NCBI GenBank assembly: GCA_033557465.1
Contig: CM066034.1
Location: 988,381,637 to 988,445,636, forward strand
Direction: 5' to 3'
Length of the DNA stretch: 64,000 nt
Origin: Ichthyophis bannanicus
Lineage: Eukaryota > Chordata > Amphibia > Gymnophiona > Ichthyophiidae
Part shown: positions 54,471 through 64,000 of the stretch, one piece after another
How the letters are laid out: the number at the start of each line of letters is the position of its first letter
Position numbering within the stretch: position 1 is the stretch's first letter
Made by a program: the position numbers and the translations under genes
The notes under the pieces: generated by a model
What the model was told of the DNA's origin: nothing
The model's input: the letters and a program-made list of their open reading frames with translations, nothing else
Database searches by the model: none

Positions 54471-55450
54471 GGACTAGAAGGGGGCAGATGCTGGGTGGGT
54501 CTAGAACTATAAGGGAGCTGATTTTGGGGGAGGACTAGAAAGGGATGGGGAATGAGAATGGAGAGGGGCAAAGATATTTTGTGTGGGAGGGAAGAAAAGT
54601 CTACGATGGGCCGGGTATTGGAAGAGTAAGTAGTGATTGAGAATGGAAGGGTGAAATTTGAGTGGATGATAAAGGAATAAGGAAAGAAATGGAGGAAAGA
54701 GCAAAAGGGGAAAGATCAGTATGTTAAAACAGATATAAAAAATTTGGAAAAAAATCTAAAAGAGAAGAAAGGACAAATGGATAGCTCGCAGAAGACACAA
54801 AGAAACCAGAAGAAAATGACTGGAGCAATTGCAACTGAAAAAGAAAATGCACAAGCAACAAAAGGTAAAAAAATACTTTTTTATTTTGAATTTATTAACT
54901 GGAATATATCAGCTCTGGGAAATGTGCATCGTTAACGTCTTTTGTGTTTTGTTTAGTACAAGAGGAAATTAATTTATAGTTTTATTTCTCCAGTGTTGTT
55001 GTACATCCCAAGTTTGGCTTTTGGGGTTCTCAGTTTAATAATTGTCTTCCTATTTCTAAATTGTGATCCCTTGTTCTTTGGTGACAGTCTATGTTCTGCA
55101 TTTTAACCAAACTGGGGTATTCTGTTCATGTAGTTTCTATTTGACCGTGTCACTTGTTCTCTTTCCCAGTAGGAGATGCATTGGTATTCTCTGAGATGTA
55201 TTGGTTTAATATTTGCAGTGTTGCCTTTTGATAGGTAGGGTTTGGTGCTTTGTGAGTCCTGGCAGAGCTGTTATGATATGGTGGATTTGCTATGAGTTCT
55301 AAATGGTCAGTGTTTATAGTACTTCCTAATGGGCCTGGTGGTTGGCACTGCAATATAGTAACGTAGAAATCTGTTCGTCTTTCTTTATCCAGACACTCAT
55401 TAAGAAGCATGTTTACTAAAAATGCATGTTTAGATTGTGTTTATGTTTAT

Positions 55451-55610
55451 GCAATTCTTGATATACCGCCCAGGCTGAAGGGCATCAGAGCGGTTTACAA
55501 TCACTATATATAAGCAGGTACTGGATACATTGTATGCTCAAATCGTCAATTGACTATAAGGGAGCTTGCTGAGGACATGGACATCACAAATATGTATGCA
55601 AATGAGGCTC
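55451..55610 (-). repeat. short LINE 3' tail inside copy B
   Basis: ATTCTTGATATACCGCCCAG and GCGGTTTACAATCAC are the minus-strand 3' end of the L2-like LINE seen at 13000. Copy A lacks it at the matching place (8935-8950), so it is a later insertion. Confidence 0.6.
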
Positions 55611-55692
55611 CCTATGCAAATGAGGCCCTGCAATTAATCTCCGCACATGGCCCCGCACCCCCCTTGGGCCACTCCTGGTCTCAGATACCCAC

Positions 55693-55784
55693 CTTCAGCA
55701 GCTGCTCCTCTTGCAACTGGCGACGTTTCAGCAGCTCTTCATCTTCTTCCTCTCTTCCACTCGATCTCCGCCTCATGTCTGCCC
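55693..55784 (-). CDS. ABLIM1: ABLIM exon: RRSSGREEEDEELLKRR segment
   Basis: This 92-nt exon has two nucleotides (GG) finishing a Gly codon, then 30 codons. The acceptor is TTTTGGAAATAG and the donor is AAG/GTGGGT. It encodes ADMRRRSSGREEEDEELL and then KRRQLQEEQLLK. The RRSSG stretch is a basophilic-kinase-like phosphosite context. The acidic-basic run is the start of a helix or short coiled coil that continues in the 109-nt exon. The donor lies only 13 bp from the end of repeat copy B. Confidence 0.94.
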
Positions 55785-56455
55785 CTATTTCCAAAACAAT
55801 ATAGTGAGGAGAGTCCCTCAGATCAGTTCCCCAAGAGAAAAGTCCTTACTAAAGATCAGGCGTCCTGCCCCTTCCTTAGACTAAAGAATGAAAAAGTTGT
55901 ATTAATTTCTATGGGTAACATCCTTGCAGTTTACAAAGTCTAGGAGAAAAAAATCTACTTGGTCACTAAATCAGGTTCTACCCCTCCCACTAAGCAATGG
56001 AACAGCACATGAGCTGCTAAAGCAGCACCTGCCAGTCACCTTGTCGGGGATGTGCGCTCTCTGCTGCCTTCTGAATTATTATTTCCCGTGTCCACATTCT
56101 CTCTAAACTTAAGATCCCATGCATCATCGCTTCTCCCAGGTGTTCAATGGAGAACCTGCACTGTGATTAGTCACGGAGGTAGGTAGAAAACTTGAGATGC
56201 TCTCCCCTGTCCCATGATTCGGATATTTTTATTGACATTTCTGAGGAGATCCACATATGCTATTACCTATCCCAGCTTTGCCTAGCCTTTTTCTTGTTAT
56301 GATGACCTACAGATTTCCATGTAAACCAACACGAAAAATAGTTACAGTATGACCAGTCGCGGTTTGAGGTTGTTCTCTGTCCTCCATGAACTGTTTTTTG
56401 ATTGGATTGCTCCTTTAGTGTACCCGGTGTCACCTAGTCCTGAGCTAGACATTGA
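55785..56455. other. intron; no gene seen
   Basis: No recognisable coding or repeat structure. Confidence 0.35.
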
Positions 56456-56460
56456 AGCGA

Positions 56461-56640
56461 GGAGTAGTCTAGTGGTTAAAGCAGTGGGCTGAGCACCAGG
56501 GAAACTGCTGGTTAAACCCTGCTTCTCTTGCTGATGTCGCTTGTGACCTTCGGCAAGTTATTTCACCCTCCATTGTCTCTGTCTTATGTGCCTACTTGTA
56601 ACTCGCTCTAGCTTGGATTTGTAAAAGGTGAGTAATTTTA
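56461..56640 (+). repeat. MIR-like tRNA-derived SINE
   Basis: An A-box-like region AGTGGTTAAAGCAGTGG, a B-box-like GGTTAAACCCT (56510-56520) and a core ending in TGACCTTCGGCAAGTTATTT. This is the order seen in MIR/CORE-type SINEs. It has no closed cloverleaf, so it is not a tRNA gene. Confidence 0.65.
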
Positions 56641-57617
56641 GCAAAAATGCTAATCAGCTGTAAATTTGTTTCATTGGTTTGTTGATTAGAATAAACACCT
56701 GGTAGAGGAAATGACTTGCTCAAAGGTCATCCAGAGAGTCAGTGGCAAAGGGGGAGTCTTGAATTCATGCCCCAGGATATCTCCTGATTCATGGTCTAAT
56801 GTTCCTGTTTTCAGATGGCAAACAGTAAAGTCAGGTCATGTAGGTTAAGAGACAATTAACAAGTCGGTCACTTTGGAGCTGTCTCCATGTAGTAAACTTC
56901 TCACAATAACAGGAAAATGTACTTCATGCTGACAAAGTTTAATTCTGGTTTATCCAGGAATACAGGGCTTTGATTTGTGGGTTTACGGTTTTATTACTCT
57001 GATTAATGTGCAGTGGTTTTTCACTTCTGAAAACATAAGTGTGCCAAATAATCTCAGTAGGAGCACTGCCAACTTCGGCTCAGTTTTTGTAGCCGAGCAT
57101 GCAAAAAATTCTGCGCACAGCCCAAAGCAGTCACAGTGTATGCTTCCATTTCAATTCCCTTTTATGTATTTAAACAATTATAAAAAAATTAGTTTGAATG
57201 GAAGGAGTGCATTGGCATTATTGGAAAACAAAGTTCTCCGTTTTTACTGCAGAGTGGGTAAATTCCCTTTCGCACTGCCCTGTCCAAGTGTCTATACCAC
57301 TTTTGGAGCAAAAGAGAAAGTTATCCTCCATGTCCATCCTGTCCTTGGTCTCTCTGCTGAGACTGCCAACCCGGATGGTAACGGATGCCAACCTCTAATG
57401 GTAGGCTTTGATGATATGGGCACCTCTTCAGAGTGAAACTACCTTCTTGTCTCACACAAGCAGTTAAATGAGTCTCAATATTCATAGCATTGATCTTCAG
57501 AAGAGTTGGTCTCCTTTTTCCAGTTAAAGGTTTTGAGGATATGCTCTAATACCCTTACATTATGTTCTGAGGGAGTTGAACAGCTTAGTCTAAGTTTTGA
57601 GGTAGACTGGGCTCTCA
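56641..57617. other. intron; unassigned 153-codon ORF
   Basis: An open plus-strand frame at 56975-57436 shows no domain I recognise and no conserved-looking composition. I treat it as chance. Confidence 0.3.
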
Positions 57618-57625
57618 GTCACAAG

Positions 57626-57827
57626 TAGGATTACCAACTGGCTCCAGATGCACCCGACAGGCCTAATCCAGTCCTGAATTTAACCCAGTGCATGAAGGGA
57701 TATGTAGATCTGTTTTCTCCACTGCACTCCATAAGAAAAGCAAAACTACACATCCCTGCATGCAATGGGGTAAACTCAGGACTGGATAAAGCCTGTCGGG
57801 CGCATCTGGAGCCAGTCAGCAACCCTA
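57626..57827. mobile_element. hAT-type MITE with long inverted arms
   Basis: 202 bp flanked by perfect 8-bp repeats GTCACAAG (57618-57625 and 57828-57835). The arms of about 85 bp share ACTGGCTCCAGATG, CCCGACAGGC and ATCCAGTCCTGA with their complements. The tip TAGGRTTRCC matches the right tip of the element at 26397-26605. Confidence 0.85.
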
Positions 57828-57835
57828 GTCACAAG

Positions 57836-60267
57836 GGAGCCAGCGTTGGACAGAGTTTGCTTTTTTCTCCTCCACAGATGTACATGAGCGGCTCTCTACC
57901 ATGTTGCAGACCACCTGCAGCTCCGATCTTTGTTCCAGCCCTTTGCTATGCCTAATGGGAGGTGAAATTGAGGCTAGAATTTGCCAGATTGTTAATGCCT
58001 TCCTCTGAGATGGTGTTTTTCCTGCTGCGTTAAAGATGGCATTGAACACCCCAGGTTTGAAATGAGTGGCTGCCGACCCTACTAGTCGAAAACTATAGGC
58101 CCATTTCACATTTCCGAATGCTAAGGAAAGTGACTGAAAGAGCTGTAACAAGCCAACTTTTGACCTTTCTGGAGGAGAGCCTTGCCCTGGATGTTTGGCA
58201 AGCAATTTTCACTGCTATAACAACACTGAGGCCTTTTTGTGGCTTTGGTTGAAAACATTCATTTTCTGATAAAGGTCAGTGAGGACTCCTCCTACTACTG
58301 GGCATCTCTGCAGTTCGATCGTGACTGCCATAAGCTTCTTTGGTTTTTTTTGTAAAGCACTAACTTTTTTGTTTAAGAAGGTTTTTGGAGCAGTAGAGGG
58401 CGATACCTAGAATGCTGAGGGTAGTGTCTGCAAGGAGTGTATTTATGGAGTGATTTGTTTGGGGTGGGTGTAGGATCAGATAATTTGGGGCTGTTGTGTA
58501 CAATTTAGGGTAATTGTAATTGTCCTTATTGTGGCCGACTTGCCTTGCACGCTGCATGGAATGATTCTGACTATGCTGTCTATACATGCAAATAAATAAA
58601 TCCACAGGCCTGTAGTCCCTATGAATGTCACGGGTCTCATAGCTAGGTACATGGTGTCATCTGATCTTAAGTAAGAATGGAGGACCAGATACTTAAAAAC
58701 ACCTTATACTTTTAGTGACAGCTGCTAAATGTATTAGTCCCCTATCTGAATTTTCAGTGGCACTTTATGAACAGTCTACTGAAATTTTCCTTTGACCGCT
58801 CCGTTGTGATCCGTATCGTGGCAAGGCAGAGTGAGGGTGGAAGCATGGGCATTTCACCCAGCTAAACAGAGAGCAGTGGTATTTAGCTGCTATTCATAAA
58901 ACCTGTGTATCTATAGGTATAGTGGCTGAATATGCATGCAACTATCAGCTATGAGTGCTGCCTACATATATAGTGCCGCTGAATGTGCAACTTCTCTTAA
59001 AACGCTGCAGCTGAAATTCATCCTGCACTAATGTGCGTAGCAAGCCTGATGTTTCCCTGAGTCGGGACAGTAATATGTCAGTATTGCATTGGGGGTATTA
59101 TTGCAGTAAACCATCTCAAACATGTCATCTTTCCAATCTGTGAGAAAACTGACCTCTTTCCATAATACAGGCGCTACTTAGCTATAATCTATAGATCCCT
59201 TCAGGTACACAGAGGCACGCATTTCCACAAAGTGTTACATGAACAAACGCACAAACATCCCATGATAGGACACTAAAGTGGTAGCGAAGGGGACAGAAAC
59301 ATTTGGGCCTTATCCAGAAGGAGTTTGCTCCCATTTGAGGGTTTACAGCAAAAGTCTCTAAATAAATTGGATCCTTTAGGGGTAATTTTATATGGAACTG
59401 CCTATCTTTAGATGCCAACAAAGCAGATAAATATTGGTATTTGAGTCATTTACGTGTGTAAATGGCCTCATAAAATACCGACTAGCATCAAAGTAGATGC
59501 TTTTTGCATTGCGTGGACTTTCACTGTGGGCAAAGTTTGGATTGAGTATAGGTACAAGTACACGGGTTGATTATAGACTAGAATTTACCTGCAAAAAGTA
59601 GGTGCAGTATTTTGAGCCAGCTCTAGGGATGATTTAAGTCATTACACCTTATCTTAAGGCAGCTTTTCTGCTACATAATATTAGTATTTTATAAAGTCAA
59701 GTATGTGCAGGCTTGATGTTATAAAGCAGGTGTAAAACTAGGTGCAACTTTAAAAAATTGCAGGCTCTAACGCTTCCCATTATGTCTCTTAGGTCTCAAT
59801 TTAAACATTTTGCTCTTAGAGCATGTATGGAAGGAATTTACTTGGCAGAAAAAAACCCCCTAATGACCAATCAAAACTGTCAAACGAAACTTTTTCTGCA
59901 CTTAAGTCTGCTCTGTGTCGGAAGCAAAAAACTGAAATGGGCTACTTGATGGACAGGCTTTCACAAATGATGTTAGTCTACGTTGCTAATGGATTGGCCC
60001 AGTAAAAAAGGTCTTTATTTGGTGGCATGACCCTTCTTTGGGAGCAAACCTACAACTGAAAAGTCCCAAACCAAAACCAAGAATGAAAAGTAGAAAGCTA
60101 GGTTTCCTTGGCATGAAAAATAATGTTGGAGATTTAGGAAACTTCCAAGGGTCTTTGCAATTATCACTTGTAGGATTGATCCCTGGGGCAAGAACAGTGC
60201 AAGTTTTTGTCAGCACAATCTCTTTACATGTTCGATTTCATGAACGTAAGTACATGTGTTTGCCTAC
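57836..60267. other. intron; no gene seen
   Basis: AT-rich sequence with short ORFs only. 58730-59010 has degenerate TGAATATGCA words loosely like the 5066-type repeat, but not enough to call. Confidence 0.35.
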
Positions 60268-60414
60268 CTAGAGCGGCCAGCGAGGGAGGGCCTGGCCAGT
60301 AGTCCGTCTCAATCTTTGGGATGGCATTGGGTTCTGGAGCCTGGGCTGCCGGGAACTTCGAGAACTTGATGATATCCTCGGAGGACTTGCTCAGTGCTGC
60401 CATGGCAGCTGCAT
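60268..60414 (-). CDS. ABLIM1: ABLIM exon: SKSSEDIIKFSKFPAAQAP segment
   Basis: A 147-nt exon, the first of the gene in this window in transcript order. It starts with AT, finishing a split codon (His if the lost nucleotide is C), then 48 codons and one G. The acceptor is GATTACCATCTAG and the donor is CTAG/GTAGGC. It encodes AAAMAAL, SKSSEDIIKFSKFPAAQAP and then PKIETDYWPGPPSLAAL. These are the linker motifs that most specifically mark ABLIM proteins, and I recall the same order in human ABLIM1. The split G joins GG of the 92-nt exon to make Gly. Confidence 0.94.
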
Positions 60415-62530
60415 CTAGATGGTAATCAGGGTGGGGGGATGGCAGCTTAGCTCTCTGTTCCAGTTGTCACGTCATGCTCTCAATATTAGTGCTCGCCCCT
60501 TTTTCCTTTTTTGCAGTGCCCGCCTCAAGTGCACGTCAGGCTGCAAAAGTGCACTTAGCTCTGATCCTTCTGCGCGTCGCATGTTTACAGGAGACAACCA
60601 CAGGAAACTAGACTAGGCTGATCACATGGACTCATGTACACCACAGCGTTCTGACGCTTGTTGGGGGGTGGGGGGAAAGGAGGCAATAAATTACCTGGCT
60701 GGAGTGCTATAAAAGCCGGCCAAGCACAACTCTGCATCTGAATCAGAGCTCTAGTGCAAATTTCTTTCTATCCCAGCACTGGCCTCACATATATAAAGTC
60801 TCTGTGGAAAGCACTATGTTCTAATTCCTGGGTTTCTCCAGCTAACTGTGCCTTGACGTTGGTGATGTGGAACAAAAACTACCGGAGGCTAGACTGAAAT
60901 CAGTTGGCTTTTACATCACCTGGGACTAGGGCAATTCAGAGAAAATTAATACAGTACTCTACTGCACTTCTCCATCAGTGCAAAAATCAAGACAAGCGCT
61001 GCGTCATCCTTGAAATAAAGATAAGGGGTGAAAGAGGTCTGGTGTACGTGAAGCCATGTGTCCCCCAGACTGAGACCAGGATACCTCCTGCTTGTTTCTT
61101 TCTCAGCGGCACACCCCATGCACCTTTGCACCTTACATATTATCCAAGCCTTTTAGTGTTAGAAAGGTTAGTGAGGGTAGGAAGAGTGGAAGCAGACATC
61201 GCATTTACATTATGGGTTTGCTGCAGCTGAAATTCACTTTTCTCTAACTGATGAAGTGGACGACCTCTTGGGCTATTCTGCACTGAGGTAAGGCAGATCG
61301 TAAGCTTTATGCTGCTGTATCTCTGCTACAGCCTTAAACTTCTCCATTTGTCAGACAGTAACACTGGAAGTCCACAGGCAACTCTTTGGATCAGGTAAAT
61401 CTGGGTATGTCAGCCTCCTGCACTACAGGGAGCAATGGTGACTGTAGTGCTGTTGGGGGGGACCAGGGCAAAAGAGACATTTGGGGACCCCTTATGAGCT
61501 CATTTTAATGATCTATAAGCAAGTTAGACATTTTATATTACAATTTCACTTTTCCTTAACCATGAAACTCAAATCAAAATGTCTTATTACAATACTGAGA
61601 CTAAAAGAAACCAGTGTTGTGAAATTTTGGGGCCACTACCACTGGAAGATCAATGTAACGCAGTAGTAGTGGCTTGATATCTTGGCCATGGTTGTGGCAT
61701 GAGGTTGTAACCTCTCCTCTTACAACTAATGGCCCTCAATTTAAGGCACCTACCCCTCCATGTCATCTGCCTCTGACCCTCTTATCACCACTTCAGAGGC
61801 TCTCCCACTCCTGGACAGACCAGAGAGAGGCAGCCCGGTCTAGGAAGCAATCTCTAGCAGCACGGAAAGCTACCCAGCAGGCAAGTGATCTAGCCAGCAC
61901 GTCAACATTTTAATTTCTGTACTTTATTTAATTACAGATCTGATTTGCGCCTCCTAATTATTTTCATCTTGGAATGTCTAGCGTGAGGTCACCCCATGCT
62001 CTTGAAAGAATGAGATGTCTGCTCAGACTTTTCGGTAGGATGCTTAGCAGTTTCCAGTGGCCGTTAAGGAAAGGAAGCAGCATTGAACTGTTTTAGGATC
62101 TAGAATAGTTACGTCCCCCTAGCGGCGAGAGAAGGGAGGAAGGGAAGCGAGGGCATGGGATTTGCCACGTAAGCAGAAATCGAGGAAGCTGTGCTGTGGG
62201 ATATACACGAGCAGGACTTCAGCCAGTACTTACGGGTTAGAAGTGACGCAGTCACAGCGGTTAAACATTCATAGGTTAATGGGAGAAGAGAAAAATACAA
62301 TGGAACCATTAAAATAAAACAAAACAATCTAGTGAAAATGAAAAATAAAAATAAGCATGACAATGTTTCAAACCAAAGGGTGAAGTTGAAGCAATTGACA
62401 AGAACCCAAATCTATCTTGCTACAAAGTGGAGTTAATTCCGGAGGAGGTGCTCCACTGAGCAGCGTTTTCATTGCGCACACCCATGGAAAGCGACATGCT
62501 CGGAACCCCACCACGACTACACTCGCCATT
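60415..62530. other. intron; no gene seen
   Basis: I searched the minus strand for the preceding ABLIM exon (expected to end on a split His codon) and did not find it, so it probably lies beyond 64000. No repeat is clearly bounded. Confidence 0.35.
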
Positions 62531-62539
62531 ATGACATAA

Positions 62540-64000
62540 GATGGCAATTTAATAAATTCTCAAACAAACCATTGCTTTGGCTTTACCACACTAAACTGAT
62601 TCAGTGCTCACTCAACCGACCAAGAAAACTATTCGACTTAGTAAAAGAGCTTACAAAAACCTTAACATGGACACTCCAGATGTCTCCATCACCCCCCAAC
62701 AACTGGCCAACCACTACAAATCACTTCACATGCAACCACCATCCCAAATCATCCAGCCTACACCCCCCACCTCTGCCGCCACCACCACATGGACATCATT
62801 TGGCTCTATCAGCAATGAAATCATAGAAACCACCATCCCAACCCTTAACACAACTACATTCCTGCTGGATCCCTGCCCAGTGAGCTGGATCAAAACAACT
62901 AAGTCCAAACTCACCCCCCTTCTCACAAAAATAATCCAAACCTCTTTGTGCCACAATACATGCCCAACAGCATCTCCTCAATCTGTCCAATCTGGAAGAA
63001 ACCCAGTCTCCCTCCTACAGATCTATTGTAAACCTCCCCTTCATGGCCAAAATAATTGAAAAAAAACATCCTACAACAGCTGCAAGAACACTTGGACAAA
63101 CATACCCCACTTGATCCTCAACAACACAGATTCCAACCACACCATGGAGGGGAAACCCTCATAACCTTCCTCATGAACAACCCACACCAAGGATACATCT
63201 TGCTATTTCTCAATATATCAGCAGCTTTTGACACCATCAGCCACAGTACGCTCCTACAATGGCTCCAATCAATCAGAATCCAAGGCACAATACTAAAAAG
63301 GTTTCAATCTTATCTGACCAGCTGACAACAACAAATAAAAATTGGTGCCCACAAATCTGCCCCCTACTCCCAGACTTAAGGCATGCCACAAGGATCAATG
63401 CTCTCAGCACTACTCTTCAACATCTATCTACAGCCACTATGTTCAATTCAATCCCACAGCACACACTATCACATCTACACAGATGACATCATGCTCTATG
63501 CACCCTTCAATACAAACCAACCCTTATACACAAACCTGCTACAATGCTTCACCAATGTATCTCAATGGCTAGCATGAAACCAACTATCATCAACTTCCAA
63601 GAAATTTCTATTTATCACCATGGAGAACTCATTCTCACCCCCCCCTCCCCAACTGCTGTCTCATTAAACAACACTGAAGTTCAAGCCTGAACAGAAGTAA
63701 AATACCTAGGGGTTATCCTGGACCAGCACTTAACCCTGAAACCACAAATAAACAACACAACCAGAGCAATATACCACAAGATCCAAACTCTGCAACGTCT
63801 CCGCCTACGACTGGACCCATCTAACCTCCAAACCACACACTAATCACCCCCCATATTGACTACTGCAACTCAATTTTACCATGGTCTACCACATTCCACT
63901 CTCCTACCATTACAAACAGCCATCCACAGAACACCTCATACTATCCAGGGAGCCTCAAGATATGATCACATCACAGCCATCCTGAGACAACTCCACTGGC
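62540..64000 (+). pseudogene. L2-like LINE, degenerate, runs off the window
   Basis: Related to the LINE at 47770-51104 but much older. Blocks in shifting frames are RKLFDLVKELTK, LLDPCPVSWIKTT, HTPLDPQQHRFQPHHGGETL, LLFLNISAAFDTISHSTLL, PQGSMLSALLFNIYLQPL and IYTDDIMLYAP (Ala of YADD changed to Thr). A post-palm block near 63700-63790 follows. Stops and shifts are frequent. The C terminus continues past 64000. Confidence 0.85.

Larger units (their letters stand above)
53520..55680. repeat. minisatellite-bearing repeat, copy B
   Basis: Same order of parts as copy A (6767-9030): the CTTTAACC start, a G-rich minisatellite at about 53690-54470, the purine-rich stretch to 54850, and the AT-rich stretch to 55430. 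After an inserted LINE tail it ends with CACATGGCCCCGCACCCCCC and GGGCCACTCCTGG. It ends 13 bp from the donor of the ABLIM 92-nt exon. Confidence 0.75.
4678..60414 (-). other. ABLIM1: 3' half of an actin-binding LIM protein gene (nine exons)
   Basis: Span of the host gene as far as it is contained here. Proteins of this family have four N-terminal LIM domains and a C-terminal villin headpiece and tie LIM-domain partners to actin filaments. Only the linker and headpiece exons are present, so the LIM exons must lie beyond 64000. Exon sizes in transcript order are 147, 92, 109, 65, 61, 8, 75, 81 and 114 nt, with phases that all agree. Introns are about 4.5, 14.7, 5.8, 7.2, 3.4, 6.1, 8.5 and 4.8 kb and are mostly transposable-element sequence. 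The paralogue call (ABLIM1 rather than ABLIM2 or ABLIM3) is from recalled similarity of the linker motifs and should be checked. Confidence 0.9.

Noticed and set aside
56461..56535. Possible tRNA gene
   Set aside because: A- and B-box-like words are present but no cloverleaf closes, and the downstream core is MIR-like, so it is a SINE.
1..64000. CRISPR arrays, operons or phage-like modules
   Set aside because: No regularly spaced repeats with unique spacers and no prokaryotic gene order. Spliced exons and LINEs show it is vertebrate DNA.
60415..64000. The next upstream ABLIM exon
   Set aside because: I looked for an exon ending on a split His codon with a YRKPPIY-like motif and found none, so it was not called.

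Overview
This window is vertebrate nuclear DNA, almost certainly from an amphibian with a large, repeat-loaded genome. The mix of CR1, L2, RTE/BovB and Penelope retroelements, DIRS-type tyrosine-recombinase retrotransposons and many palindromic hAT, piggyBac and Harbinger-like MITEs looks like a caecilian to me, but that is inference. There is no operon-like gene packing, and nearly all long ORFs belong to transposable elements.

The one host gene I can support runs on the minus strand from 60414 down to 4678. It is the 3' half of an actin-binding LIM protein gene, best fit ABLIM1 (limatin). I place nine coding exons by reading splice sites: 60414-60268, 55784-55693, 41015-40907, 35065-35001, 27811-27751, an 8-nt microexon at 24347-24340, 18234-18160, 9688-9608 and 4791-4678. 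All introns are GT-AG. The exons total 752 nt and stay in one open frame (2 nt finishing a split codon, then 250 codons including the stop) only if the microexon is included. They encode the serine-rich linker, a short charged helix and the complete C-terminal villin headpiece. The LIM-domain exons must lie beyond the right edge.

Layout: 1-4.2 kb is downstream flank with a piggyBac-like MITE and a hAT MITE. 4.2-4.8 kb holds the 3' UTR and last exon. 5-9.3 kb has a large palindrome and a repeat carrying a G-rich minisatellite. 10.7-15.9 kb is a nest of RTE, L2-like and Penelope copies. 16.2-17.5 kb is a mariner. 18.88-23.98 kb is a structurally complete DIRS-like element filling most of the intron between the microexon and the next exon. 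24.5-34 kb holds an unidentified ORF, MITEs, an inverted-repeat chimera and LINE fragments. 36.9-46.9 kb holds CR1, L1-like and L2 copies. 46.9-53.2 kb is an L2 copy split by a near-complete LINE and a second, truncated DIRS with a recombinase remnant. 53.5-55.7 kb is a second copy of the minisatellite repeat ending 13 bp from an exon. 56-64 kb holds SINE and hAT copies, the first exon and a LINE running off the edge.

The observations I rate highest are the 8-nt microexon, the textbook DIRS architecture (inverted termini plus internal complementary region) around a body with no recognisable polymerase or recombinase, a ribozyme-like motif shared by three repeats, and two insertions of unknown identity with perfect 15-17 bp target duplications.
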